Shown piece after piece: positions 1 to 7,989 of a stretch of 64,000 nucleotides of DNA (position 1 is the stretch's first letter; each line of letters begins with the position of its first letter). The translations under genes were made by a program, and so were the position numbers. A model generated the notes under the pieces. It was not told the DNA's origin, searched no databases, and saw only the letters and a program-made list of their open reading frames with translations. This DNA comes from Bdellovibrio sp. ZAP7 (GTDB lineage: Bacteria; Bdellovibrionota; Bdellovibrionia; Bdellovibrionales; Bdellovibrionaceae): the NCBI RefSeq assembly GCF_006874645.1, contig NZ_CP030082.1:3038001-3102000 (forward strand), read 5' to 3'.

Positions 1-2372
1 CCCGGATTTCCACTGCCACCGGTGTCCAGAACCACGTTGTCACTGCCCGTTTTATCGCGCAGGAATCCCGCCAGGGTCTGCATCACCAGTGAATAATAAT
101 CTTTGCCCGTGCGCAAACCTGTTGAACGGTACAACACCGATGTCTTGCTGCCGGATGGAAGCTCCACCTGGAAGCGGTCTTTCAAAGTCATTTTGCGAGT
201 TTGATAGAACAAGAATCCGAAGTTTACGTCTCTTTCAGAAAAATCATGGGAGATCAAAGTCGGATCTTGATCCACATTCAACATCTCAAGTGAATTGCTC
301 ATAAAGATCTGACGCAAGATACGCACATTCGTTTCGTATTGTGCGAGATTTCTTTCCATCTCGGCTGCATCGGAAGAACCAATTGTCAGAGTGTAAAACT
401 TGGTGTTCACCCGTCCTGCCATAGCACCCACACTTAATGTCACCAATGGCACACCATAGGACGTTAAGCCGACGGCCACAGAACCCTTCGTCACGCGACC
501 TGGATCATTATAGATCTGGAATGTGTATTTGTCTTTTTTGTAGATCTGAATACGGTGCAGGAACATTTGCGACGCATTGAAGGCGGTTTGGAATTGCACA
601 GTAGGTGATGTTGGATAGGTCAGGCTTAAGCCCGCTTGCCCTGTCACGCTGTCTGTAATCAGCAAGGATTCGCCCACGCCCATCTCTTTATCCAAAGACT
701 CAGCAATCGCCTGCAAGTTGCTGGAACCATCCGCGGCCGTGGGTTCGTCCAATTCGGCTGCCCATTTTTTCTTAAGGAAGGGAACCAGCACGTTGCGGTA
801 AGGAGTTTTATTAACTGCCTTGATACTTTTTAAAGGCTTGATATGAGTGTAAGAACGTTGCAATTGCAATCCGATGTTACCGCTTTCACTGATACCATTC
901 AGACCTTGAATACCAATGAAAAAACCTGGAGTGACTTGAAAACCAAAGGTGTCAGCCATTTGCACCAAGTTGTCAGTGCCCATGTAACTTCCCACCACCA
1001 CTTCACGAGAGAACAACAGGCGTCCCGACCAGGAAGGAATCGCATACATACCCAACGGGATGTTTTTCTTTTGCCCTGTGGTGGCTTCGCTGATCATTTG
1101 ATCAACGATGTTACCCAAAGTACGTTGGTTCACTTTGCCTTGAACGGCGTTGTTGTTATTGAAAAAGGAGTTCATATAAGACATCGCTGAATCAATCAGG
1201 GAGCTGATGCCTTTGGCTTTTAAGAACGCGGTGACTTCGGATGTGGACAGTGGGTTGTCAGGATCACCGAAAGAGAAACGTGATGCATAACCTGGCCAGT
1301 TTGAGGCCTTTAATTTTCCTTCGACCAAGTTTGGCACTAAAGAAACAGCACTGATGATGGTTAGTGGCTCTGCAGGGATTTGAAATAGTTTAACCAGATC
1401 ATTACGACGAGATTTTAATTTTTCATGAAGCAGCATGGAAACTTCGTTGGGAAGTTTGGCTGCCTGAACGATCTCTTTCCAGTCATGGGAACCCAGGCGA
1501 GAAAGACGGCGTACAATCCACTGCGCATCTTGAAAGCTGGGATTAAACCAAGAAGCCCATTCGTAATTCAAGTACACAGATTGATTTACGATACGACCTG
1601 CGAGCCACGAAAAACTGTTCAAGCTTTCTGGTACGTCTACTAATTGGTAAGGCACCAACAATGCATTCATCACACGGCGCCCCTGAATTACCGACGGAGG
1701 AATCGCTCCCGTTTCAAGGCTGTAAAAAGTTTGAGTCGCAGGCAAAAGCACGACATCTTGCAAATCTACATAATCGACATTGGGATCTTGGGTGTTATTC
1801 ACGACCCAGCGACTGGGAGCACCCTCCGTATTGTTTTGAATGTCCGTCAAGAACCCCAAAAGACTGGCGTGGCCATTCAAGCGCACACGCAGGCGTGACA
1901 TCCACTGCGTTGGCTGAACTTTGTATCCCAATTTTTCCAACAAGGCTTTGCGCAGTAAAAGATTGTGGGCTTTTTTACCCAGCATCACTTGGTATTGTTC
2001 AATAGCTCCATTGTTTTGAAAGTGAACGATGAAGCGATACTCACCGACAACTGAAGGCGTGTTCCCGGCCATTTCCATTTCTGCATTCGCAGGAATATTC
2101 AATGTGTGATTGCTAAGATCTAAAGGCTTAACGGAAGAGTCTTGCCAAATATCAGAGGGTGCCGGGTTCATTTTTGAAATGTCGACATTTGATTTCAACA
2201 TGCGCGTCAAATCTTCGGGCAAAACAATTTGCCCCTGTTGACCGACGATATCAACAGCCTGCGCACTGTCGCTGCCAACAGCAATCATCCCCGGGAAATC
2301 AGTCGGAGATGCTGTCGCCCGAAGAACGAAAAATGTTAGCGAGAAAAAAATTAAAGAAAGATATTTTGCCAT
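1..2372 (-). CDS. large secreted protein of unknown function (3' end beyond window)
   Basis: An uninterrupted reading frame of at least 790 codons runs off the left edge, so the C-terminus is missing. It starts at ATG 2372 after a GAGGGG-type ribosome site and begins with a signal peptide (MAKYLSLIFFSLTFFVLRATA, cleaved near residue 22), so the product is exported. The rest is soluble-looking, with no further membrane segments in the part I read. I do not recognise a family. A sigma-54-like promoter and a minus-strand terminator lie just upstream, which suggests an independent transcription unit. Confidence 0.8.
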   Translation of the reverse strand, partial: MAKYLSLIFFSLTFFVLRATASPTDFPGMIAVGSDSAQAVDIVGQQGQIVLPEDLTRMLKSNVDISKMNPAPSDIWQDSSVKPLDLSNHTLNIPANAEMEMAGNTPSVVGEYRFIVHFQNNGAIEQYQVMLGKKAHNLLLRKALLEKLGYKVQPTQWMSRLRVRLNGHASLLGFLTDIQNNTEGAPSRWVVNNTQDPNVDYVDLQDVVLLPATQTFYSLETGAIPPSVIQGRRVMNALLVPYQLVDVPESLNSFSWLAGRIVNQSVYLNYEWASWFNPSFQDAQWIVRRLSRLGSHDWKEIVQAAKLPNEVSMLLHEKLKSRRNDLVKLFQIPAEPLTIISAVSLVPNLVEGKLKASNWPGYASRFSFGDPDNPLSTSEVTAFLKAKGISSLIDSAMSYMNSFFNNNNAVQGKVNQRTLGNIVDQMISEATTGQKKNIPLGMYAIPSWSGRLLFSREVVVGSYMGTDNLVQMADTFGFQVTPGFFIGIQGLNGISESGNIGLQLQRSYTHIKPLKSIKAVNKTPYRNVLVPFLKKKWAAELDEPTAADGSSNLQAIAESLDKEMGVGESLLITDSVTGQAGLSLTYPTSPTVQFQTAFNASQMFLHRIQIYKKDKYTFQIYNDPGRVTKGSVAVGLTSYGVPLVTLSVGAMAGRVNTKFYTLTIGSSDAAEMERNLAQYETNVRILRQIFMSNSLEMLNVDQDPTLISHDFSERDVNFGFLFYQTRKMTLKDRFQVELPSGSKTSVLYRSTGLRTGKDYYSLVMQTLAGFLRDKTGSDNVVLDTGGSGNP

Positions 2373-2398
2373 AGTCCCCTCACGCAGGAGGGACCCAA

Positions 2399-2415
2399 TG
2401 CCGAAATCGTGCCAA
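2399..2415 (-). promoter_or_regulatory. sigma-54-like -24/-12 promoter candidate
   Basis: Read on the minus strand, the sequence is TTGGCACG-ATTTC-GGCAT. It has the GG-N10-GC spacing of RpoN promoters and a full TTGGCACG -24 box, and lies about 28 nt before the ATG at 2372. The same stretch forms half of a GTGCCA...TGGCAC dyad (2409-2428). The assignment rests on consensus match only. Confidence 0.45.
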
Positions 2416-2454
2416 GCCAAAATGGCACCAGAAGTTCACGATACGCACGCGTCG

Positions 2455-2484
2455 CACAAAAAAGAGCGAGTCCAAAAAACTCGC
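2455..2484 (-). terminator. intrinsic terminator, minus strand
   Basis: A hairpin GCGAGT-loop-ACTCGC (2466-2484) is followed on the minus strand by a run of T residues. It would stop transcripts entering from the repeat and transposase side and isolates the gene at 2372. Confidence 0.6.
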
Positions 2485-2600
2485 CCACATAAAATCACTT
2501 CAATTTGTTTTTGAATTTGTTCACGCACTGACACAGTCAACATCGCATCAAAATATTTTGTCGCTCAATGCAGTCAACACCACACACTTAGAAGATCCCG

Positions 2601-2650
2601 GGGGTATCGGTCATGCAGGCCAGCTCGATGACAACAAGGCGACCGATACC
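2601..2650. repeat. REP-like inverted pair 1 (GGGGTATCGGTCA / GACCGATACC)
   Basis: GGGGTATCGGTCA at 2601-2613 faces GACCGATACC at 2641-2650, separated by about 27 bp. The arrangement resembles a REPIN, two REP sequences in opposite orientation, next to the transposase at 2911. The rest of 2485-2910 holds a second pair, a single copy and no gene that I can support. Confidence 0.65.
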
Positions 2651-2706
2651 TCTCCTTAACTATCTCTCTAATTTCCGCCGGAATGACCATCGCAAAAATA
2701 GATCTT

Positions 2707-2763
2707 GGGGTATCGGTCAAGTATCCTTCAGAAGCATGGTTACCAAAGAGTGACCGATACCCT
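2707..2763. repeat. REP-like inverted pair 2 (GGGGTATCGGTCA / TGACCGATACCCT)
   Basis: GGGGTATCGGTCA at 2707-2719 faces TGACCGATACCCT at 2751-2763, separated by 31 bp. The arms match pair 1, but the sequence between them differs. This is what is expected of independently placed REP doublets rather than a simple duplication. Confidence 0.65.
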
Positions 2764-2873
2764 ACGAACACCCGGATAAAATAATTCAACATACGGACAT
2801 CAACGAACCTGCTTTTCAACGAGTTCAACCTCTCTGAAGAATCAATCTTGCAACGTCCACAAACATTCCCGAT

Positions 2874-2885
2874 GGGTATCGGTCA
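2874..2885 (+). repeat. single REP-like copy just before the transposase gene
   Basis: GGGTATCGGTCA lies 25 bp before the transposase ATG. The nearest oppositely oriented copy is inside the transposase gene at 3259-3272 (TTGACCGATACCCC), so the two could bracket part of the gene. Confidence 0.6.
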
Positions 2886-2910
2886 CGTCCTCTGAAATCG
2901 AAAGGCTCAG

Positions 2911-3462
2911 ATGAAACAACAAAGCTTCGCTTCTTTAAAAATTCCCTGGAAGCATCGCTATTGCCACGGTGGGATTCTTCGAAAATCTGCACTTGGTCGC
3001 GGTGCGAGACCTCTTTCTCATCGAGATCCTATGCATCTAGTTTTTAAAGTTAATAAGGGAGCAGTTAAAGGTGGGCTCCGTCATGCGCGGAATTTTTTAT
3101 TATTCAATAGACTGATGAAGAAATACTCCGCCAAATTTTTCGTGAAGATCGAGCAGCTTTCTGTTCAAGCCGATCACGTCCACTTGCTGGTGAGAGGAAA
3201 TAAACGTTCGAACGTGCAAAGCTTTTTACGAGTGCTGGCTGGCCAGTTCGCACAAAGGTTGACCGATACCCCGAATCAGAAAAATGAAGGGGCAAAAGTG
3301 TGGAAGTATCGCCCATTCTCGCGAGTGATTAAGGGGTTTAAGCCGTACAAAATCGTCAAAGACTATATTCAATTGAATGAGCGGGAAGCCCAAGGAAGAC
3401 CGTATTCAAAGACCAGACTGCGCGGTCTCAGCCAGGAACAGTTGATAGAGTTATGGATATAA
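2911..3462 (+). CDS. REP-associated tyrosine transposase (Y1/HUH, RAYT-like)
   Basis: A 183-aa protein of the IS200-related Y1 transposase superfamily. The HUH metal-binding motif is visible as ADHVHLLV (His89, His91), preceded by the MHLVFKVN strand typical of the fold. The nucleophilic tyrosine is probably Tyr146 or Tyr152 in the C-terminal helix (PYKIVKDYIQLNE), but I cannot choose between them. RAYTs are single-copy housekeeping-like transposases that nick REP hairpins instead of moving as an IS, and matching repeats lie directly upstream. The size fits the family. No terminal IS structure or target duplication is visible. Confidence 0.85.
   Translation: MKQQSFASLKIPWKHRYCHGGILRKSALGRGARPLSHRDPMHLVFKVNKGAVKGGLRHARNFLLFNRLMKKYSAKFFVKIEQLSVQADHVHLLVRGNKRSNVQSFLRVLAGQFAQRLTDTPNQKNEGAKVWKYRPFSRVIKGFKPYKIVKDYIQLNEREAQGRPYSKTRLRGLSQEQLIELWI
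3259..3272 (-). repeat. REP-like copy inside the transposase coding sequence
   Basis: TTGACCGATACCCC is read in frame as Leu-Thr-Asp-Thr-Pro of the transposase. It is the inverted counterpart of the copy at 2874. Chance similarity is possible, but the match covers all of the TGACCGATACC core. Confidence 0.5.
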
Positions 3463-3487
3463 AAAAACCCACACCGAAAGATGTGGG
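3462..3487 (-). terminator. intrinsic terminator, minus strand
   Basis: CCCACA-loop-TGTGGG (3468-3487) abuts the transposase stop. On the minus strand it is followed by seven T residues, so it ends transcripts coming from lgt through the tandem repeat. The region 3463-3775 contains only this hairpin and the two repeat units. Confidence 0.6.
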
Positions 3488-3531
3488 CTATCAAAAACGA
3501 ATCCCCAAAAAAACGTCGCAAAACAGAAGCG

Positions 3532-3650
3532 GTCAAAAAGGTTCGAGTGCGAGGCGGAGGGCTATCCCCGCAGCGCAGGCGTGCTCCAAGCACGTCGAAG
3601 CGAGGAGATAGCCTGACAACGAAGCAATCGGGCCTTTTTCACCGCTTCCC
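3532..3650 (-). repeat. nested-stem element, copy A1 (119-bp tandem unit 1)
   Basis: First of two head-to-tail 119-bp units. Three nested stems are visible: AAAAAGG/CCTTTTT (3535-3541 with 3633-3639), GGCTATC/GATAGCC (3560-3566 with 3607-3613) and CGTGCT/AGCACG (3580-3585 with 3589-3594). A conserved single-stranded tract GACAACGAAGCAATCGG follows the middle stem. The architecture is shared with the elements at 28232 and 51021. Confidence 0.8.
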
Positions 3651-3769
3651 GTCAAAAAGGTTCGAGTGCAAGGCGCAGGGTTATCCCCGCAGCACAGGCG
3701 TGCTCCAAGCACGTCGAAGCGAGGAGATAGGCCGACAACGAAGCAATCGGGCCTTTTTCACCGCTTCCC
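3651..3769 (-). repeat. nested-stem element, copy A2 (119-bp tandem unit 2)
   Basis: Second tandem unit, differing from the first at a few positions, mostly around the middle stem, where pairing is weakened (GGTTATC against GATAGGCC). It ends 6 bp after the lgt stop codon. Read in the lgt direction it closes with CCTTTTT and could serve as a 3' end. Confidence 0.8.
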
Positions 3770-3775
3770 TCGCGG

Positions 3776-4834
3776 TTATTTGCGGTTCAGACGGATGCTT
3801 TGACCACGTCCCCAGCCGCTGATTTTTAGCGAACCAGATCTGCTCCACAAGAACATCAACGCGAAGCCCACCGCCAACATCGCGACACTCAACCATTGGC
3901 CGCGAGTCAGACCCAACCATTGGAAACCAATTTGGGCATCAGGCATACGGAAGTGTTCATCAGCGATGCGCACACAAGCATATAACACGATGAATGTTGA
4001 AGCGATGAAACCTGGTTTACGTGGTTTTCTCCATAACAAGAAAAGAACCAGGAACAAGAACAAGCCCTCACCCACCGCTGCAAACAATTGCGACGGATAG
4101 CGTGGAGTTAACAACGGCTCGATCGCGGCTTTCACTGCGGTGTTGCCTTCTTGAATCGTTAGAATGATTTTGTGCAAAGTTGCGTAGACTTGCTCGCGCG
4201 CGCCTTGATCCATGTGGAATTTCCCCACAAGTTCCAACCACTGCTCACGAGTTGTTCCCATTTTATCAACAACATTGCCAAGATCATTCAAACGGCTGAA
4301 CTCTTGAGACGGCCACATTTCGATGTCTTGAGGAAACTTCACTGCCAAAGGGAATGAAGGATCACAAGGACGGCCCACAAGCTCACCATTGATGAAGTTT
4401 GCGATACGACCAAAGAAAACACCCACCGGTCCCGCAACCGCTACCAAGTCAAAAAGGTAAGTCGCATTCACGGAGTACTTTCTTGCGTAAAGCAAGCAAG
4501 CAACCACGATACCGATCATGCCGCCATGACTCGCCATGCCACCCTCATTCACAGCCAACACTCCCCAGAAAGGGAATGCGGATTTGAATTTCCAGATCAG
4601 ATCAGGGCCATAAAAGAATACGTAACCCAAACGACCGCCCACCAAAGTGCCGATCGCTGCATATGTGATGAAATCGCCTACCATTTGGGCAGTCAGGCCT
4701 GCGCGTTGGCGTTGTGCCAACCATTTGATTAACAAGTAAGCACAGATGAAGCCCATCATATAAGAGAGGCCATACCAACGCACACCGAAGTCACCAGAAA
4801 TTCTTAACGCAAAGGGATCAAAATCGTGAACCAC
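3776..4834 (-). CDS. lgt: prolipoprotein diacylglyceryl transferase
   Basis: Lgt transfers diacylglycerol from phosphatidylglycerol to the lipobox cysteine of prolipoproteins in the inner membrane. The family signature GRIANFINGELVGR is present, along with several hydrophobic membrane segments. At 352 aa it is longer than E. coli Lgt. The extra length is a charged insertion of about 60 residues between the signature and the last helices, probably a periplasmic arm. A GTG start with AAGGA upstream fits. The window contains many lipobox proteins that would be its substrates. Nested-stem elements follow the stop codon. Confidence 0.95.
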   Translation of the reverse strand: MVHDFDPFALRISGDFGVRWYGLSYMMGFICAYLLIKWLAQRQRAGLTAQMVGDFITYAAIGTLVGGRLGYVFFYGPDLIWKFKSAFPFWGVLAVNEGGMASHGGMIGIVVACLLYARKYSVNATYLFDLVAVAGPVGVFFGRIANFINGELVGRPCDPSFPLAVKFPQDIEMWPSQEFSRLNDLGNVVDKMGTTREQWLELVGKFHMDQGAREQVYATLHKIILTIQEGNTAVKAAIEPLLTPRYPSQLFAAVGEGLFLFLVLFLLWRKPRKPGFIASTFIVLYACVRIADEHFRMPDAQIGFQWLGLTRGQWLSVAMLAVGFALMFLWSRSGSLKISGWGRGQSIRLNRK

Positions 4835-4848
4835 TGTTCATCCTTCTT

Positions 4849-4894
4849 TGAGACAGTTTTTACGTCTCATATTTGTGTCTCATCCTGTGTCTCA
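4849..4894. promoter_or_regulatory. cluster of GTCTCA/TGAGAC repeats in a divergent promoter region
   Basis: TGAGAC at 4849-4854 faces GTCTCA at 4864-4869, and two more direct GTCTCA copies follow at 4877-4882 and 4889-4894. The spacing of 12-13 bp is close to a helical turn, as in a multi-site operator. It lies between divergent lgt and the gene at 4943. Confidence 0.35.
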
Positions 4895-4942
4895 ACAGGG
4901 AAAATTTTAGACTCGGTCCTAATAAAGCGAGAAAATGGAGGC

Positions 4943-5710
4943 ATGTCCAGATTTTCATATTTACTTCTGTCATGCATTATCTTGTTTTCCCTCCATTCAG
5001 AGGCACAAACAGCTTCGAAGTGGAGCAACGGATTCGATTGGACTCAACGGGCCACCAAACGCGAGGCCGGCCGCTGGTCTTTGACGGATTGGTTAGCCAT
5101 CAAAGATAAAAATCGCATGATGGATCAATGGCTTTCCCTGAACAGCCCCTCCCCCTATGAATTCATGCTGGGTGGAGGATATCTGTCGTATGACAAACAT
5201 CTTAGCGATGGCTCTGTCGCTGACTCCGCCCATTCAGTGATCAATGGAGAGTTAGCAGCCTATGCCCAATTTGTGGGAGTGGGTGCTGAGTATTCAAACA
5301 ATACCAACGAAAACTATTCCGATCTTGCCGGGCTTTTTAATCTGAGGGTGCTGGGAAATTCCTTACAGAATACCGGTCTGACCTTTTCTTACGGTCTGCG
5401 CACGCGGGACATGACCGGTACCACCGTCACCAAGCTTTCGCAGCAGTTTGCTCAGGCGGATTTGCAAATGTACCTGACCAAGTATTTCGGTTTAGATGGC
5501 AAGTACAGATACTACATGCCGGTGAGCAATGATCAACTAGGGGACGTTAAAGAAGACTTGTTCGAGGCGAGCGTTTTTATCGACTTTAAGGCGCTTAGAA
5601 TCTTTGGTTCATGGGTCCGAGAGAAACAGAAAATTAAAGCCCCCGGGGGAACGGATGAAGTAAATACCGAACGCACCGGGATTCGATCAGGCATTAAGCT
5701 TTTCTTTTAG
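4943..5710 (+). CDS. secreted beta-barrel-like envelope protein, unknown function
   Basis: A 255-aa protein whose start at 4943 is supported by GGAGG six bases upstream and by a signal peptide (MSRFSYLLLSCIILFSLHSEAQ). The mature part is rich in alternating polar and aromatic residues and short glycine turns, and ends in a hydrophobic strand with C-terminal phenylalanine (GIKLFF). These are features of outer-membrane barrels. A longer in-frame start at 4826 would overlap lgt and add no sensible export signal. The protease gene follows after 33 bp. Confidence 0.7.
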   Translation: MSRFSYLLLSCIILFSLHSEAQTASKWSNGFDWTQRATKREAGRWSLTDWLAIKDKNRMMDQWLSLNSPSPYEFMLGGGYLSYDKHLSDGSVADSAHSVINGELAAYAQFVGVGAEYSNNTNENYSDLAGLFNLRVLGNSLQNTGLTFSYGLRTRDMTGTTVTKLSQQFAQADLQMYLTKYFGLDGKYRYYMPVSNDQLGDVKEDLFEASVFIDFKALRIFGSWVREKQKIKAPGGTDEVNTERTGIRSGIKLFF

Positions 5711-5743
5711 ACTTCGGAACCTGCTTCCGGTAAATCCCTGCCC

Positions 5744-6577
5744 ATGAAGACATTCTCCTGGGCCATCATCACGTCACTCCTTTGGGCTGCGCCAAGCTGG
5801 GCCGTCATCTCAAATCCAGGAAACTTCGTTGATTTCAAAGGCGATAACATCTGCCGCATCATGATTTATGATCAAGGCACAAACTCCATCTGCACCGGCT
5901 CACTGATTCGCGCTGATCTGGTCTTAACCGCCAACCACTGCGTGGTCGGACCTACTGCAAAAGTCGAAGTGGGCTGCGGGTATCAAGGATTTGATCCGCA
6001 AAACATCGTCACGGTAAAAACGGGCAAAGGAAACTTGGTTGTCCAAAATGTTTCTTTTATAGAAACAGCTTTGGGTCAATTCGCCAGCGTCGACACAGAG
6101 CTTGATCAAGCTTTGGTTAAACTCGATAGAAAACTTTCTATCCCACCGATGAAAATCGGCGCAGACGCAGAAATCGATATTAAACGCCCTTGCCTGCTTT
6201 CTGGATACGGCATCAATAAATCCGGAACGGCGGGAGTGTTGCTCTCAGCATGGGTCCCGCTCGTGCAAATCGCGCTGGAAGCTTATCGCTTTGATAATGT
6301 TTTCGAAAGCACCATGCCTGATCCAGGTTACAGCAAACCACGAGTCGATGAAATGGCAGCCACAGCCATTGAGTCCACGATGCAAGGGGTTTCCCTGTTG
6401 TCGGGCGATTCCGGCGGCCCTTTTCTTTGCTACAACAAACAGGGCGAGCTGACTCAACTGGGAATCAGCAATTCAATTCGCCGAGACAGCGAAATGAAAT
6501 CGGGACACCTGTATTTCACAGTGAACTCTTTTGCGATGAAAATCAGCACTCTGATGCGTACGACCCTAGGTCTTTAG
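5744..6577 (+). CDS. secreted trypsin-like serine protease
   Basis: A 277-aa S1-family protease with an export signal (MKTFSWAIITSLLWAAPSWA). The catalytic triad is visible: His65 in LTANHC, Asp121 in ELDQALVKL and Ser223 in SGDSGGPF. Cysteines flank the His and Ser regions as in trypsins. It is likely periplasmic or secreted, and in a predator could degrade prey proteins. It is one of three such proteases in the window. Its stop overlaps the convergent neighbour by 4 bp. Confidence 0.9.
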   Translation: MKTFSWAIITSLLWAAPSWAVISNPGNFVDFKGDNICRIMIYDQGTNSICTGSLIRADLVLTANHCVVGPTAKVEVGCGYQGFDPQNIVTVKTGKGNLVVQNVSFIETALGQFASVDTELDQALVKLDRKLSIPPMKIGADAEIDIKRPCLLSGYGINKSGTAGVLLSAWVPLVQIALEAYRFDNVFESTMPDPGYSKPRVDEMAATAIESTMQGVSLLSGDSGGPFLCYNKQGELTQLGISNSIRRDSEMKSGHLYFTVNSFAMKISTLMRTTLGL

Positions 6578-7260
6578 TTCAACGCCTCGAAAACACCTTC
6601 TCCTGTTACAAAATAACTTTGTGTCGATTCCTGATGGCTGACCGTGGAATCCAGTGTCCAGTGCAAATTCATTTGCATAGCTGCGATGGGATTTTGAGTC
6701 GTCCCGATATTTGTGACTGACGGTATATTGGCTTGAACGTTGAATTCAAAACCCCAAGCCACTGACAGATCTGCCGGCAGAATCGTCGCATTAGTAATAT
6801 AGCGACCCACGCCCTTCACCGTGCCGTTCGTGGTATACATAACCCGATAAGTGAAATCCACGACGACCATATCGAAACCGTTTTTGTATTGCACATTATA
6901 GGTTCTGTACTGAGGCCCACTCCACCCCTGCAAATCCGTCCAGCACTTCACTCCTGACGGCAACGCATTGGCCGTGTCGAACTTGGAGCTCGTCACTGGT
7001 TTCCCCGCCTGAATAATCTCCCACACAGTTTTTCCGATATTTACGACCTCACCAATGGACGACAGATCCCAAGTTCCTGCCGCCACCGCAAGAGTGCTGC
7101 AATCTGATTGCAATTGCAACATAGCTTCAGAAGCAACTTCGGTCACATCCCGAACGATCACATTTTTAATTTTGAAATAGTCTTCTGCACGTTGATTTGA
7201 TTGTGCAAAAGTAAGAGACGAAAAAACAGAAAGAGCTAGGACTGCAAAGATACGAATCAC
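6574..7260 (-). CDS. secreted protein of unknown function
   Basis: A 228-aa protein. I chose a GTG start at 7260 because GGGAGG lies just upstream and the product then begins with a clean signal peptide (VIRIFAVLALSVFSSLTFAQ). The mature part is mixed alpha/beta with many short polar strands and no motif I know. It is convergent with the protease gene, and 61 bp separate it from the next gene on the same strand. Confidence 0.65.
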   Translation of the reverse strand: MIRIFAVLALSVFSSLTFAQSNQRAEDYFKIKNVIVRDVTEVASEAMLQLQSDCSTLAVAAGTWDLSSIGEVVNIGKTVWEIIQAGKPVTSSKFDTANALPSGVKCWTDLQGWSGPQYRTYNVQYKNGFDMVVVDFTYRVMYTTNGTVKGVGRYITNATILPADLSVAWGFEFNVQANIPSVTNIGTTQNPIAAMQMNLHWTLDSTVSHQESTQSYFVTGEGVFEALN

Positions 7261-7321
7261 AGAAACCTCCCAAAGTTGGAGCATTTCTATCAAGAGATTT
7301 CGCTTTAGCAAGTGAAGTTTA

Positions 7322-7903
7322 TTACCACTCTTTGCTCAGAGTGAGAGTGGGAAACAACCACGTCTTCGTATTTGATTCTGACGTCTCTGTTCCATCGACA
7401 GTTTTCTTCGAATAAGCTGCGTGATAGTAATTAAGTCCAACCCCCATTCGGAATCCGGATTTAATTTCCGGCATCACATTGAAGCCGACCATATAACTTG
7501 TACCTTGCCATGCTTCATTATTATTCGACACGACGTTCTTGTAAGTGCCTTTAGCCAGAACATTGAAATTAGCAATCAAGCTGAAGGAATCGCCTTTGCC
7601 GAAAATAAACTTAACTGCGGGACCGGTATCTGAAGTTTGATAAGAAGTTGGAACTGTGGAGCCGGTCGCGTTCGAATTACCTGACATGCTGATGCCAAGA
7701 TAACTCCAACCTGCCCACCATTTTTTGGAAAGGTGCAAATAGCCTGTCACATTGTAATAGTATTTTGTCGCATCATCTTTAACATCAGTGGAGCTGGTGT
7801 TTTCAGAGATGTAAGAACCCGAAACGTCCAACATGAACTCAGCGCGCGCTCGCGGAGACATCACAAACAGAATCAGAATGATAATAAACGCGGACGTTTT
7901 CAT
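7322..7903 (-). CDS. outer-membrane beta-barrel-like protein
   Basis: A 193-aa protein starting at ATG 7903 with the signal peptide MKTSAFIIILILFVMSPRARA. The mature sequence alternates short amphipathic strands with glycine and aromatic residues (for example YYYNVTGYLHL) and ends in SKEW, typical of small OmpW/OmpA-like barrels. An in-frame GTG 48 bp upstream lacks a convincing ribosome site. The function is unknown. Confidence 0.65.
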   Translation of the reverse strand: MKTSAFIIILILFVMSPRARAEFMLDVSGSYISENTSSTDVKDDATKYYYNVTGYLHLSKKWWAGWSYLGISMSGNSNATGSTVPTSYQTSDTGPAVKFIFGKGDSFSLIANFNVLAKGTYKNVVSNNNEAWQGTSYMVGFNVMPEIKSGFRMGVGLNYYHAAYSKKTVDGTETSESNTKTWLFPTLTLSKEW

Positions 7904-7989
7904 ATCATTCTGATCGGAATCGAAGGTTCTTGACTGAAATTTATTAAGCACTCTTAATCGGAATTTCCATGCTCCCGATTAAGGTCGAG

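Noticed and set aside
2574..2828. 84-codon minus-strand frame across the REP doublets
   Set aside because: It is made almost entirely of repeat sequence, with no ribosome site or recognisable protein features.
3540..3552. GGTTCGAGT resembling a tRNA T-loop in the 119-bp repeats
   Set aside because: No acceptor, anticodon or D-arm can be drawn around it, and it is explained by the nested-stem element.
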